A DNA stretch of 64,000 nucleotides from Bordetella genomosp. 9 (GCF_002261425.1 NZ_NEVJ01000002.1:992001-1056000); one strand, 5' to 3'. Positions 8,491 to 17,673 are shown, counted from the stretch's first letter. The notes: a model not told the origin generated them from the sequence alone. Made by a program: numbers and translations.

Positions 8491-9122
8491 TGTCCAGGCC
8501 TGTTTTATATGTCCTGGCGGGCATCAACGGCGCCGGGAAGAGTTCCATCGGCGGGCATTTGTTGACTGAAGCCGGGCTTGCGTGGTTCAACCCCGACACC
8601 TTTGCGCGGGAGCTGGTGCGCCAGTCCGGTTATGAGCAGTCCGAGGCGAACATCGCCGCCTGGACCGAAGGGGTCCGGCGCCTGGACGACGCCATCGCCC
8701 GCCGTCGGACATACGCCTTCGAGACCACGCTGGGCGGCCATACCATCGTGAAGAAGCTGATTGCCGCGGCCGCCACGCATGACGTGCTGGTCTGGTTTTG
8801 CGGCTTGCGTGACGCCGAGCAGCATATCGCTCGCGTGCGGCAACGCGTGGCCCAAGGCGGCCATGACATTCCTGAAGAACGCATACGCCAACGCTGCCGC
8901 ACGTCGCTGCAGAACCTGTTGGGCTTGATGCCGCATCTCGCGCTATTGAGCGTCTATGACAACAGCGTCGACGTGGCAGTAGGCGCGGCGGTGCCGGATC
9001 CCAGGCTGGTGCTGCGCATGGAGGCTGGCCGCCGTGTGTTCCCGGCCATGATCGCGGACGCACGCCACACCCCCGACTGGGCAAAGCCGCTGGTCGAGGC
9101 CGCGTTCCAGGACGACGCCTAG
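8490..9122 (+). CDS. Zeta-toxin-like P-loop kinase
   Basis: 210 residues from the ATG at 8490. It has the Walker A loop A-G-I-N-G-A-G-K-S-S (about 9-18), then W-F-N-P-D-T-F-A-R-E-L with the conserved aspartate, F-E-T-T-L-G-G, and an arginine-rich lid with R-V-R-Q-R-V-A-Q-G-G-H and R-I-R-Q-R-C. These are the blocks of zeta/PezT-type enzymes and the related COG4185 ATPase group. True zeta toxins phosphorylate UDP-N-acetylamino sugars and block cell-wall synthesis; whether this one does is inference. It is coupled to a Phd/YefM-like gene rather than an epsilon or PezA antitoxin. Confidence 0.82.
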   Translation: MSRPVLYVLAGINGAGKSSIGGHLLTEAGLAWFNPDTFARELVRQSGYEQSEANIAAWTEGVRRLDDAIARRRTYAFETTLGGHTIVKKLIAAAATHDVLVWFCGLRDAEQHIARVRQRVAQGGHDIPEERIRQRCRTSLQNLLGLMPHLALLSVYDNSVDVAVGAAVPDPRLVLRMEAGRRVFPAMIADARHTPDWAKPLVEAAFQDDA

Positions 9123-9170
9123 TCGTTCGAATCATTTTGAAGTTTCGGATGCCTACCCTGTCATTCGGCC

Positions 9171-10124
9171 TCAATGGCTGACTTCGCCCAGGGGTATGTC
9201 GGACATCAGTCCGCGTATCGTGTCCCGCAGCCACGCATGTGCCTGGGATGCGTCCCAACGGCGGTGCCATGACATGTTGTAGCGGACCGGCGGCGCATCG
9301 AAGTCGAATTGCACGACGTCCAAGGGAAAGGTCTGCGAGATGAACCGCGCCAATTGCAGTGGCAGCGCCAGCGCATAATCGGTCCGCATGATGACGAATG
9401 GCGCGATGCTGATGTTGGAAAGATACGATCCCAGCTTGCGCCGCAGGCCCTGCTGTTGCAGCCAGCGGTCCATGTTGTTCTTGTCGCGAATCTCGTAGCT
9501 GCTCAGCGTCACAAAGGACAATTCGCAGAACTGGTCCAGGTCGATCGGCCCGGCGCCGACGGGATGGCCGCGCCTGACAACGCAGGCGCGCCGATCCGTC
9601 GAAAGCGGAATGCGTACGACTTTCTCCATGCCCTGGGGCATTTCGCCTACTTCGACATCGACGATCAGGTCGATGCCCAGGTTGTCCAGCTCGAGCGCGG
9701 TCGGGGTTGGGCTGGGCGGTGCATTGAACATGATCTTGACCCCAGGGGCGTGCGTCGCGCACCAGGCGATCAGCGCCGGCGCGAGTACCCATTCCACCAT
9801 GTTGCTGCAGGCGATGCGGAAGGTGCGGGTCGAGGCCGCGGGATCGAACACCCGGCTTTCCTCGATCGCGAAGCGCATCGACGCCAACGCCTCCCGTATG
9901 GGTTCCCGCAGGCCGAGGGCACGGTCCGTAAGCTCGAAGCTGCGGCCGTTGCTCAGGAACAGGGGGTCTCCAAAAATATGCCGCAGCTCCGCGAGTTTCC
10001 GGCTGACCCCAGGCTGCGTCATGTTCAGCAGTTCCGCGGCGCGCGTCGCGTTCCGCACCGAAGACAGGACTTCAAAGACGATCAACAGGTTCAGGTTGAC
10101 TCGTCGAAGCGAAGACACGTCCAT
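9171..10124 (-). CDS. LysR family transcriptional regulator
   Basis: 317 residues. The start R-R-V-N-L-N-L-L-I-V-F-E-V-L and the helix-turn-helix N-M-T-Q-P-G-V-S-R-K-L-A-E-L-R place it in the NodD/LinR-like branch of LysR proteins. The effector domain runs from about 95 to the end. It is divergent from the M81 peptidase and Bug receptor genes across 119 bp, so it probably senses their substrate. The gap has a GGCATCGCC direct repeat and a 10-bp palindrome, ATGCCGGCAT at 10168-10177, as possible binding elements. Confidence 0.92.
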   Translation of the reverse strand: MDVSSLRRVNLNLLIVFEVLSSVRNATRAAELLNMTQPGVSRKLAELRHIFGDPLFLSNGRSFELTDRALGLREPIREALASMRFAIEESRVFDPAASTRTFRIACSNMVEWVLAPALIAWCATHAPGVKIMFNAPPSPTPTALELDNLGIDLIVDVEVGEMPQGMEKVVRIPLSTDRRACVVRRGHPVGAGPIDLDQFCELSFVTLSSYEIRDKNNMDRWLQQQGLRRKLGSYLSNISIAPFVIMRTDYALALPLQLARFISQTFPLDVVQFDFDAPPVRYNMSWHRRWDASQAHAWLRDTIRGLMSDIPLGEVSH

Positions 10125-10167
10125 TTGGCATCGCCCCTTTCGGCATCGCCGCCATACCAGATTCGAT

Positions 10168-10177
10168 ATGCCGGCAT
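10168..10177. promoter_or_regulatory. Palindrome in LysR / M81 intergenic region
   Basis: ATGCCGGCAT is a perfect 10-bp palindrome in the 119-bp divergent gap and a candidate LysR contact site. Only its position and symmetry support this. Confidence 0.35.
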
Positions 10178-10243
10178 GAGCAGTCTTTATTGGATTGTCG
10201 AAACCCGGGTACCTAACATCGAGCTCCTGAACAAGGAGTATTC

Positions 10244-11728
10244 ATGGCGCTCAGGATATTGTCTGCACAAATTTCGCACGAGACAAACACTTTCTCCACG
10301 ACTCCCACGACCTTGGAATCCTTCCGGCTCCGGACGTTCTGGCTAGGCGCCGACATTGGGCGGAACATGCGAGGAACCAAGACCGAAGTCGGGGCGCATA
10401 TCGACGCCGCCGAGAAATACGGTTGGGAGCTGGTTCAACCGATCATCGCGCACGCCACGCCCGCGGGAAGGGTGACGAAAGCAACCTGGGAATTTTTCGT
10501 CAAGACCATCTGCGAGGCCGCGGAAGGCGTTGACGGCGTCCTGCTCGCCCTGCATGGCGCGATGGTGGTCGAGGAAATCGACGATGCCGAAGGGGAATTG
10601 CTTTCCATCCTGCGCAAACAGTTGGGGGACAGCGTACCCGTCGCCGTCAGCCTCGATATGCACGCCAACGTGTCCCAGCGCATGGCCGATCTGTCGAACG
10701 CCATCGTGACGTACCGCACCTATCCCCACGTCGATCACTATCCCACCGGGCTGCTCGCCGCGGAATTGCTGGACCGCATGCTCAGGACCGGAGAGAGATT
10801 CCAGGTCGCCTACCTGCAGCCCGCCACGCTGGACGGATGCGATTTCGGCCGCACCCACGCCGACGCCACGGTGATGCCGTCGTTGCTGGCGCAAGCCGAC
10901 GCGATACAGGCCGCATCTCCCGATATCCAGGCGATAGCGGTTTGCGCCGGCTTTCCCTGGTCGGATATCGAGTCGGTCGGCCCTTCCGTATGCGTGACCG
11001 GTAGGGGCGGCGTGGACGCTTTGAAAGCGCTCGCGACGCCGCTCGCGGACGGCATCTGGGCGACCAGGCACATGCGCAGCGTGCGCTATGCCAGCATCGA
11101 AGAAGCGGTCGACCACGCCCGGCGCGCGCCGGAGAGTGGATCACCCTTGGTCATCGGCGACGCCACCGACAATCCGGGCCAGGGCGCGCCTGGCAACAAT
11201 GTGGCATTGCTCCAAGCCTTCCTGGCCGCCGGCATCTCGGGAGTCGCCGTCGCGTGCGTCTCGGACCCGGCCGCTGTCCGCGCGTGTATCGCCGCCGGCG
11301 AGGGAAGCAGGGTGACGCTGGAGCTGGGATCGCTCTCGGGCCAGCGCCGCATGCCGCTGAAGGTAACGGGCGCCGTCACGCTGGCGAAGGACGATGCCCG
11401 CTTCGTCATCAGCGGCACCATGCGGAAGGGGCTGGAGATGTCGCTCGGACCCACCGCCGTGCTGCAGGTGGAAGGGATCACCGTGATCATCGCGACGGCG
11501 AACCTGCAGGTGATCGACCTGGAGATCCTGCGCTGCGTCGGCCTGCGGCCGGAAGGCTTCCGGGTCCTGGTCGTCAAGTCGCAGCAGCACTTCCGCAATG
11601 CGTTCACGCCCATCGCCTCGTCGGTAATGATCGTGGACGCCAAGGGCGCCGTTTCGCCCGATCTGACGCACCTTGACTACAAAAATACGCGCAGGCCGAT
11701 CTGGCCGCTTGATTCATTCTCGGAATGA
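10244..11728 (+). CDS. M81 family metallopeptidase (MlrC-like)
   Basis: 494 residues. The N-terminus has the family hallmark I-S-H-E-T-N-T-F-S (about 10-18), and A-L-H-G-A-M-V and S-L-D-M-H-A-N-V carry further likely zinc ligands. The C-terminal MlrC domain includes V-I-G-D-A-T-D-N-P-G-Q-G and V-V-K-S-Q-Q-H-F-R. The type member hydrolyses the linear tetrapeptide of microcystin, but most homologues sit in unrelated catabolic clusters and their substrate is unknown. AAGGAG lies six bases before the ATG. The stop overlaps the earliest possible start of the Bug gene, so the two are probably co-transcribed under the divergent LysR gene. Confidence 0.9.
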   Translation: MALRILSAQISHETNTFSTTPTTLESFRLRTFWLGADIGRNMRGTKTEVGAHIDAAEKYGWELVQPIIAHATPAGRVTKATWEFFVKTICEAAEGVDGVLLALHGAMVVEEIDDAEGELLSILRKQLGDSVPVAVSLDMHANVSQRMADLSNAIVTYRTYPHVDHYPTGLLAAELLDRMLRTGERFQVAYLQPATLDGCDFGRTHADATVMPSLLAQADAIQAASPDIQAIAVCAGFPWSDIESVGPSVCVTGRGGVDALKALATPLADGIWATRHMRSVRYASIEEAVDHARRAPESGSPLVIGDATDNPGQGAPGNNVALLQAFLAAGISGVAVACVSDPAAVRACIAAGEGSRVTLELGSLSGQRRMPLKVTGAVTLAKDDARFVISGTMRKGLEMSLGPTAVLQVEGITVIIATANLQVIDLEILRCVGLRPEGFRVLVVKSQQHFRNAFTPIASSVMIVDAKGAVSPDLTHLDYKNTRRPIWPLDSFSE

Positions 11729-11739
11729 AAGGGGAAAAG

Positions 11740-12729
11740 ATGCTTAAGGGTTTGCTTCGTTCCGCTCGGCAAGTCGGGGTCCTGGTATTCGCGCTGTTGG
11801 GGCTGCTTGCCACGCACTTGGCCATGGCGCAGAACTTTCCTTCCAGGCCGATCACGATCTACACCGGCTTTCCGCCGGGGGGCGGCAATGACGCCGTGGC
11901 GCGGGTCATCGGTGAGCAGCTGAGCAAAACGCTCAAGCAGTCGGTGATCGTCGACAGCAAGATAGGGGCTGGAGGAGAGATCGCCAACGCATTCGTCGGC
12001 CGGTCGGCGCCCGACGGGTATACCTTGTTCCTCGCGGGGAACGGCTCGATGTCCATCAGTCCCGTCATTCATCCGGACATACCCTACGATCCGATGAAGT
12101 TCACGCCCATCGGCATGGTGGCGACGGCTGGCGCCATCCTGGTCGCGCGGAAGGATTTCCCGTACCACACGGTGCCCGAGATCGTCCGCTACGCCAAGGC
12201 CAACCCGGGGAAACTGACGTTTGCCTCATCGGGTATCGGCGCGGCCACCCATCTTGCCGGTGAACTCTTCAACGAGATGGCGGGTATCGATATCCTGCAC
12301 GTGCCCTACAAAGGGGCATCGCAGGCGGTCACCGACGTCATAGGCGGCCGGGTGGACTTCTATTACGCGGCGTCCTCGGCAACCGCGTCCATCAAATCCG
12401 GGCAGCTGCGCGCGATTGCGGTCACCAGCAAGGATCGCCTTGAGGACATGCCGGACATTCCGCCGATCGGCGAATACCTGCCGGGTTATGACTTCAATTA
12501 TTGGTATGCGCTTTTTGCGCCGCCTGGCACACCGGAAGCCGTGGCGCGCGCGCTGTCCGAAGCGGTGGCGCAGGCGCTGCAAGTGAAGGCCGTGCAGCAG
12601 CAGCTTGCCGCGCTGGAGCTGCGCCCTCAGGATATGCGCGGCGCTGAGTTGCGTAACTTCGTCGCCAGTGAAATCGAGAAAACCAGGCAGATCGCCAAGG
12701 CGGCGAATATCATCAGGGCGGCGCCGTGA
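11740..12729 (+). CDS. Bug/TctC family periplasmic solute-binding protein
   Basis: 329 residues from the ATG at 11740, which has GGGGAAAAG directly upstream and gives a clean signal peptide ending at A-M-A-Q; an ATG at 11725 overlapping the previous stop is the alternative. The mature part starts F-P-S-R-P-I-T-I-Y-T-G-F-P-P-G-G-G-N-D and has S-A-P-D-G-Y-T-L and H-V-P-Y-K-G, all Bug signatures. With the M81 hydrolase upstream and no transporter genes, it may bind the hydrolase's substrate or product. It ends 73 bp from the convergent Liv operon. Confidence 0.92.
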   Translation: MLKGLLRSARQVGVLVFALLGLLATHLAMAQNFPSRPITIYTGFPPGGGNDAVARVIGEQLSKTLKQSVIVDSKIGAGGEIANAFVGRSAPDGYTLFLAGNGSMSISPVIHPDIPYDPMKFTPIGMVATAGAILVARKDFPYHTVPEIVRYAKANPGKLTFASSGIGAATHLAGELFNEMAGIDILHVPYKGASQAVTDVIGGRVDFYYAASSATASIKSGQLRAIAVTSKDRLEDMPDIPPIGEYLPGYDFNYWYALFAPPGTPEAVARALSEAVAQALQVKAVQQQLAALELRPQDMRGAELRNFVASEIEKTRQIAKAANIIRAAP

Positions 12730-12802
12730 CCGAAACTGCGCGCTGCCTTCGATGCGCCCATCCAGCGCGGTGCCGGCGTACCTGGCCGTGAGGCGTGATG
12801 TG

Positions 12803-14380
12803 TCATGGGTCCGTACCCGCCCGCGTATCTGCCTGGCCGGTGATCTCGCCTTTCTCCAGCACATACTCCCTGTCCGCCACCATCTCCGCGAAGCGCGCAT
12901 TCTGTTCGGACAGCAGCACGCTGGCGCCTTGCTTTTTCAATTGGATGATGGCTTGCGCCATCTGTTCGACGATGACGGGGGCGACGCCTTCGGAGGGCTC
13001 GTCCAGCAGCACCAGATAGGGGTTGCCCATCAGCGTGCGGGCGACGGTCAGCATCTGCTGTTCGCCGCCGCTCATGCGGTCGCCCGCGCGGGTCCGCATG
13101 GTGCCCAGGTTGGGAAACAGGGCGTAGAGCTGGTCGGCGGTCCAACTCGGAGCCGGGTGGCCGTCGGACCATGTGCGCGCCGGCTGCCGGCCGACGTGCA
13201 GGTTTTCCTCGACGGTCAGGCCGGCGAAGACGCGCCTGTCTTCCGGTACGAACCCCAGGCCCAGGCGGGCGATCTGGTGGGGCGCCTTGCGCGAGATGTC
13301 GCGGCCCATGAATTCCACATGCCCGCGGCGCTTGTCCAGCATGCCCATGATGGCTTTCAAGGTGGTCGACTTGCCCGCGCCGTTGCGGCCCATCAGGGCG
13401 ACGACCTCGCCACGGCGGACTTCCAGGTCGAGGTCGAACAGGATGTGGGCGGCGCCGTACCAGGCGTTCAGGTGCCGTACGCGCAGCAGGATTTCCGTCC
13501 GCCTTGCGGCAGGGGGCGCGACCGGTGGCAGCGACGTGCCAACGCCAGCGCCTGTTGCGGCTTCCTCGCCAATGCCCTCGCCGTCGGCATTCGACGCCGG
13601 GCCTTCATCGCGATCATGCGGAGCGACAGTCTCGAACGTCGACCCTGAGCCGAAGTAGATCCGTTGCACTTCCGGGTCCGCGCGCACCGCCGCCGCGCTG
13701 CCTTGGGCGATGATCTTCCCGCGCCCCAGCACGATGACCCGGTCCGCGTGGGCGAACACCACGTCCATGCTGTGTTCGGTGAACAGCACCGCCATTCCGC
13801 GTTCGACGACCAGCCGCCGGGTCAAGGACATGAGCGCGTTGCGTTCGCCACCGGCCATGCCGGCGGTGGGCTCGTCCATCAGCAGCATCTTGGGCGCGTT
13901 CGCCAGGGCCATCGCGAGCTCGACGCGCTTGACGTCGCCATAGGCCAGTTCGCTGCAGGGGCGGTCGGCCTGGTCGGCCATGCCCACCTGGTCCAGCAGC
14001 GCCAGCGCCTCGGACCGGTAACGCGCCGCCGCCGGCTGCCATGCCGAATAGACCTGCCCGTGATACGACAGCAGCGTCATCTGCACGTTTTCGACGACGG
14101 ACAGGGATGCGAAGGTCTCTGCGATCTGGAAGGTGCGGCCCACGCCCAGCCGCCAGATATCGCGTGGATGCAGGCCGGTCAGGTCCTTGCCATCCAGGAT
14201 GACCGATCCCCCGGTGGGCGCGAGCTGCCCGCCGACCATGTTGAAGGTGGTGGACTTGCCGGCGCCGTTCGGGCCGATCAGGGCCACCAGTTCGCCCGGT
14301 GCGACGTCGAAATCGATGCCGTCGACCGCGGCGACGCCACCGAAATGCTTGCTCAGCGCGCGTACCCGCAGCAGGCTCAT
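12803..14380 (-). CDS. Fused LivG-LivF branched-chain amino acid ABC ATPase
   Basis: 525 residues from the ATG at 14380; the frame is open much further upstream, but that part is antisense shadow of the permease gene. Residues 1-250 are a LivG-type ATPase (Walker A G-P-N-G-A-G-K-S-T, signature E-L-A-Y-G-D-V-K-R, Walker B L-L-M-D-E-P-T-A-G-M). A linker of about 40 residues rich in Gly, Ala, Asp and Pro follows. Residues 290-525 are a LivF-type ATPase (A-L-M-G-R-N-G-A-G-K-S-T, M-S-G-G-E-Q-Q, V-L-L-D-E-P-S-E-G). Normally these are two genes. The start overlaps the fused permease stop by ATGA. Confidence 0.93.
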   Translation of the reverse strand: MSLLRVRALSKHFGGVAAVDGIDFDVAPGELVALIGPNGAGKSTTFNMVGGQLAPTGGSVILDGKDLTGLHPRDIWRLGVGRTFQIAETFASLSVVENVQMTLLSYHGQVYSAWQPAAARYRSEALALLDQVGMADQADRPCSELAYGDVKRVELAMALANAPKMLLMDEPTAGMAGGERNALMSLTRRLVVERGMAVLFTEHSMDVVFAHADRVIVLGRGKIIAQGSAAAVRADPEVQRIYFGSGSTFETVAPHDRDEGPASNADGEGIGEEAATGAGVGTSLPPVAPPAARRTEILLRVRHLNAWYGAAHILFDLDLEVRRGEVVALMGRNGAGKSTTLKAIMGMLDKRRGHVEFMGRDISRKAPHQIARLGLGFVPEDRRVFAGLTVEENLHVGRQPARTWSDGHPAPSWTADQLYALFPNLGTMRTRAGDRMSGGEQQMLTVARTLMGNPYLVLLDEPSEGVAPVIVEQMAQAIIQLKKQGASVLLSEQNARFAEMVADREYVLEKGEITGQADTRAGTDP

Positions 14381-16323
14381 GCGGAGCTCCCGTAGGAGCC
14401 CGTATCCGCCGCACGATCGGCCGCGCGGCGCCCGCGCAGCCGGTCGCCGACGACGCGGAGGTATCCGGCGATACCTTGCGGGAAGGCCAGGACCAGCAAC
14501 AGGATCACGCCGCCGAGCAGGGCGCGCCAGTAGTCGGTCGCGCGCATGACGTTGTCCTGCAGCCAGGTGTAGGCGGTGGCGCCGACGATGGGACCGGCCA
14601 GCGTCTGGATGCCGCCCAGCAGCACCATGACCAGGCCATCCACGGATTTGCCGACCGACATGACGTCCGGCGCGATGCTGCCTTTGGAGAAGGCGTACAG
14701 GGCGCCTGCCAGTCCGGCGAAGAGGCCGGCGACGACAAAGGCCGCCCACTGCACGCGCCGCACGTCCAGGCCGATGGCGTCGCTGCGCAACACCGAGTCG
14801 CGGCCGGCGCGCATGGCATAGCCGAAAGGCGAGTACAGCACCCGTCGCAGCAGCAGGACGCCGATGACGGTCAATGCCAGCGTCAGGTAGTAGTAGGCGT
14901 AGCCGGCCGATAGCCACGGCGCCGGCCACAGGCCGGTGATGCCGTTCGAGCCGCCGGTCTGCCCATCCCACTGGAAGACCACCGACCACACGATCTGGGA
15001 GAACGCCAGGGTCAGCATGGCCAGGTAGACGCCCGACAGGCGCACGCAGAACCACCCGAAAACCAGCGCGCCCACCGCCGCGACCAGCGGCGCGCCCAGC
15101 AGGGCGGCCTCCATCGGCAGCGAGGCGCTTTTCAGGAGCAGGGCGGCGCCATAGGCGCCCAGCCCGAAATAGGCGGCATGGCCGAAGGAGTGCATGCCGG
15201 CCGGACCCATGATGAAGTGCAGGCTGGCGGCGAACAGCACTGCCGTCAGGATGTCGGTCAGCAGCACGGTCGCATAGGGGAAGCGGTCGCCCAGCAGGGG
15301 CGTCAGGATCAGCAGCGCCAGGATGCCGGCCGCGAACCAGCGCAGGCCGCGCGACGACGGGCGCAGGGGCGCTTCGATCGGCGCCGCGCCGCGCGCCAGC
15401 ACGGCGGGGCGTCCGAGCAGGCCCCAGGGCCGCACCGCCAGGACGATCGCCATGACCAGGAATTCGGCCACCAGCGTCAGGGGCGCCAGGGAAACTTCCA
15501 TGCCGGCGATGCTGAACGAGCCGATGGCGATGCACAGCGCCTTGATTTCCGCGATGAGCAGCGCGGCGACATACGCGCCGGGTATCGAGCCCATGCCGCC
15601 GACGACGACGACGACGAAGGCGTCGCCGATGATGCGCAGGTCCAGCCCCAGGCTGGCGGGCTCGCGCGGCAATTGCACCGCGCCGCCCAGGCCCGCCAGG
15701 GCGGCGCCCAGCGCGAATACGCCGGTGAAAAGCCAGGCCTGGTTGACGCCCAGGGCGCCGAGCATTTCCCTGTCCTGCGTGGCGGCGCGCACCAGCGTGC
15801 CCCAGCGCGTGCGCGTCAGCAGCAGCCAGAGCAGGCCCAGCACGATCGGGCCGAGGGCGATCAGGACCAGGCTGTATGCCGGAAACTGCCGGCCCAGGAT
15901 GGAGACGGCGCCGCCCAGCCCCGGCGCGCGCCGGCCCAGCAGGTCTTCCGGGCCCCAGATGGCCAGGACCGCGTCGTTGATCACCAGCACCAGCGCGAAC
16001 GTGGCCAGCAGCTGGAACAGCTCGGGCGCGCGGTAGATGCGGCGCAGCAGCGCGCTCTCGACGAGCGCGCCAAGGATGCCGATGACGGCGGCCGCCAGCA
16101 CCACGCTGCCCCAGAAGCCCAACGCCGTCGCGCCGTATCGTTCGGTCAGGCTGTACGCGACGTACAGGCCCACCATATACAGCGAACCGTGGGCGAAGTT
16201 GACGATGCGCGTTACGCCGAAGATAAGCGACAGGCCCGCGGCGACCAGGAACAGCGTGGATGCTTCGGCCAGGCCGTTCAGCAGCTGGACGATCAGCGCA
16301 TTCAGGCTCAGGCCGGTCATCAA
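14377..16323 (-). CDS. Fused LivH-LivM branched-chain amino acid ABC permease
   Basis: 648 residues, about the sum of LivH (290) and LivM (320). The N-terminal half has the LivH pattern (G-L-S-L-I-F-G-V-T-R-I-V-N-F-A-H-G-S and V-V-V-V-V-G-G-M-G-S-I-P-G-A). The C-terminal half has the LivM pattern (S-F-G-H-A-A-Y-F-G-L-G-A-Y, R-A-G-R-D-S, V-M-V-L-L-G-G-I-Q-T-L-A-G-P-I-V-G-A). Many hydrophobic helices are visible. No stop or likely start separates the halves. It overlaps livK upstream and the fused ATPase downstream, each by ATGA. The substrate could be a branched-chain amino acid, urea or an amide. Confidence 0.93.
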   Translation of the reverse strand: MMTGLSLNALIVQLLNGLAEASTLFLVAAGLSLIFGVTRIVNFAHGSLYMVGLYVAYSLTERYGATALGFWGSVVLAAAVIGILGALVESALLRRIYRAPELFQLLATFALVLVINDAVLAIWGPEDLLGRRAPGLGGAVSILGRQFPAYSLVLIALGPIVLGLLWLLLTRTRWGTLVRAATQDREMLGALGVNQAWLFTGVFALGAALAGLGGAVQLPREPASLGLDLRIIGDAFVVVVVGGMGSIPGAYVAALLIAEIKALCIAIGSFSIAGMEVSLAPLTLVAEFLVMAIVLAVRPWGLLGRPAVLARGAAPIEAPLRPSSRGLRWFAAGILALLILTPLLGDRFPYATVLLTDILTAVLFAASLHFIMGPAGMHSFGHAAYFGLGAYGAALLLKSASLPMEAALLGAPLVAAVGALVFGWFCVRLSGVYLAMLTLAFSQIVWSVVFQWDGQTGGSNGITGLWPAPWLSAGYAYYYLTLALTVIGVLLLRRVLYSPFGYAMRAGRDSVLRSDAIGLDVRRVQWAAFVVAGLFAGLAGALYAFSKGSIAPDVMSVGKSVDGLVMVLLGGIQTLAGPIVGATAYTWLQDNVMRATDYWRALLGGVILLLVLAFPQGIAGYLRVVGDRLRGRRAADRAADTGSYGSSA

Positions 16324-17576
16324 TTCGCCGGACGCAGCTTCTTCACTTCCTCGTCCGAGGGCAGGAAATTCGCGCCGTTCATGTATTGGTAATCGACCAT
16401 GACGCCCTTGCCATCCTTTTGCGCCAGCTTGCCGACGTAGGCGCCCATGGTGGATTGATGGTCGATGGCGCGGTATTCGATGGGGCCGAAGGGCGTGCCG
16501 ACCTTCAAGCCTTCGAAGGCGGCGATGAGTTTTTCGGTGTCGGCGCCGCCGGCTTTCTTCATGCCCGCGGCCATCGACATGACCGAGCTGTAGCCGATGA
16601 TGGACCCCAGGCGCGGGTAGTCCTTGTAGCGGTCCTGGTAGGCCTTCAGGAAAGCCGTGTGTTCAGGGGTCTGGATGGAGTACCAGGGATAACCGGTGAC
16701 GATCCAGCCGTTGGGAGTTTCGTCCTTCAAGGGATCCAGGTATTCCGGTTCGCCGCTCAGCAGGCTGACCACGGGCGTGCCGGGAAACAGGCCGCGGGTG
16801 TTGCCTTCGCGGACCAGCTTGGCGACGTCGGCGGCGAACAGGACGTTGAAGATGGCGTCCGGCTTGGCATCGGCCAGGGCTTGCACGACGCTGCCGGCAT
16901 CGACCTTGCCCAGCGGGGTCGCCTGCTCGGCGACGAATTGGACGTCGGGCTGGGCCTTTTTCATCAAGGCCTTGAAGGTGGCGGCAGCCGATTGGCCGTA
17001 TTCGTAGTTGGGGTAGACGATGGCCCAGCGCTTTTTGTTCAGCCTGGCGGCTTCGGGCACCAGCATGGCGGTCTGCATATAGGTGGAGACGCGCAGGCGG
17101 AAGGTGTAGCGGTTGCCGTCCTGCCAGACGATCTTGTCGGTCAGCGGCTCGCTGGCCAGGAAGAACACTTTCTTCTGCTTGGCGAAATCGGTCAGGGCAA
17201 GGCCGATGTTGGACAGGAAGGAACCCATCAGCACGTCGACGCGCTCGCGCGACAGCAGTTCTTCGGCGGCGCGTACGGCGTCGCCGGGGTTGGCGTTGTC
17301 GTCGCGCGTGATCAGCTCCAGCTTTTTGCCGCCGATGCCGCCGGCGGCGTTGACCTGCTCGACGGCCAGCTCCATGCCCTTGCGGTACGGGTCCAGAAAC
17401 GCCGGTTGCGATTTATAGCTGTTGATCTCGCCGATCTTGATCGTGGTTTGCGCGGCGGCGGGGGACGAGAACCCCAGTGAAATGCAGGCAAGAGCGAAAC
17501 CGACGAAGGCGGACGCGGCGCCGCGTGCCAGGCGATCGGCGGCGTCCCGCTGCCGCGCGGCTATTTCAATGTTCAT
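16320..17576 (-). CDS. LivK-like ABC transporter substrate-binding protein
   Basis: 418 residues from the ATG at 17576, preceded by GGGGA. A long signal peptide ends near S-S-P-A-A-A-Q. The mature part has the type I periplasmic-binding fold: K-I-G-E-I-N-S-Y, the A-V-E-Q-V-N-A-A-G-G-I-G-G-K-K-L block, and V-D-V-L-M-G-S-F-L-S. The frame stays open far upstream against the lhr gene, but that part is not protein-like. First gene of the three-gene importer. Family members bind branched-chain amino acids, amides, urea or aromatic acids; sequence alone does not decide. Confidence 0.92.
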   Translation of the reverse strand: MNIEIAARQRDAADRLARGAASAFVGFALACISLGFSSPAAAQTTIKIGEINSYKSQPAFLDPYRKGMELAVEQVNAAGGIGGKKLELITRDDNANPGDAVRAAEELLSRERVDVLMGSFLSNIGLALTDFAKQKKVFFLASEPLTDKIVWQDGNRYTFRLRVSTYMQTAMLVPEAARLNKKRWAIVYPNYEYGQSAAATFKALMKKAQPDVQFVAEQATPLGKVDAGSVVQALADAKPDAIFNVLFAADVAKLVREGNTRGLFPGTPVVSLLSGEPEYLDPLKDETPNGWIVTGYPWYSIQTPEHTAFLKAYQDRYKDYPRLGSIIGYSSVMSMAAGMKKAGGADTEKLIAAFEGLKVGTPFGPIEYRAIDHQSTMGAYVGKLAQKDGKGVMVDYQYMNGANFLPSDEEVKKLRPAN

Positions 17577-17673
17577 AATTTCCCCAGGTTGCAATACAGA
17601 TCGATGTCGGGCAGTAAAACGACGTAGCCGACAATATAAATTGCTTTTGGGTGCTGGCGTGGCGATTTGAGAA

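Noticed and set aside
9121..9145. GTTCGAATC-like sequence considered as part of a tRNA
   Set aside because: No acceptor or anticodon stems can be drawn around it.
11725..11739. ATG at 11725 as the start of the second Bug gene
   Set aside because: It overlaps the previous stop but has no ribosome site; the ATG at 11740 has GGGGAAAAG and a cleaner signal peptide. It cannot be wholly excluded.
14381..15535. Upstream extension of the fused LivG-LivF frame
   Set aside because: This part is antisense or out of frame to the LivHM gene on the same strand and reads as Arg/Gly/Ala-rich noise; the ATG at 14380 starts the real domain.
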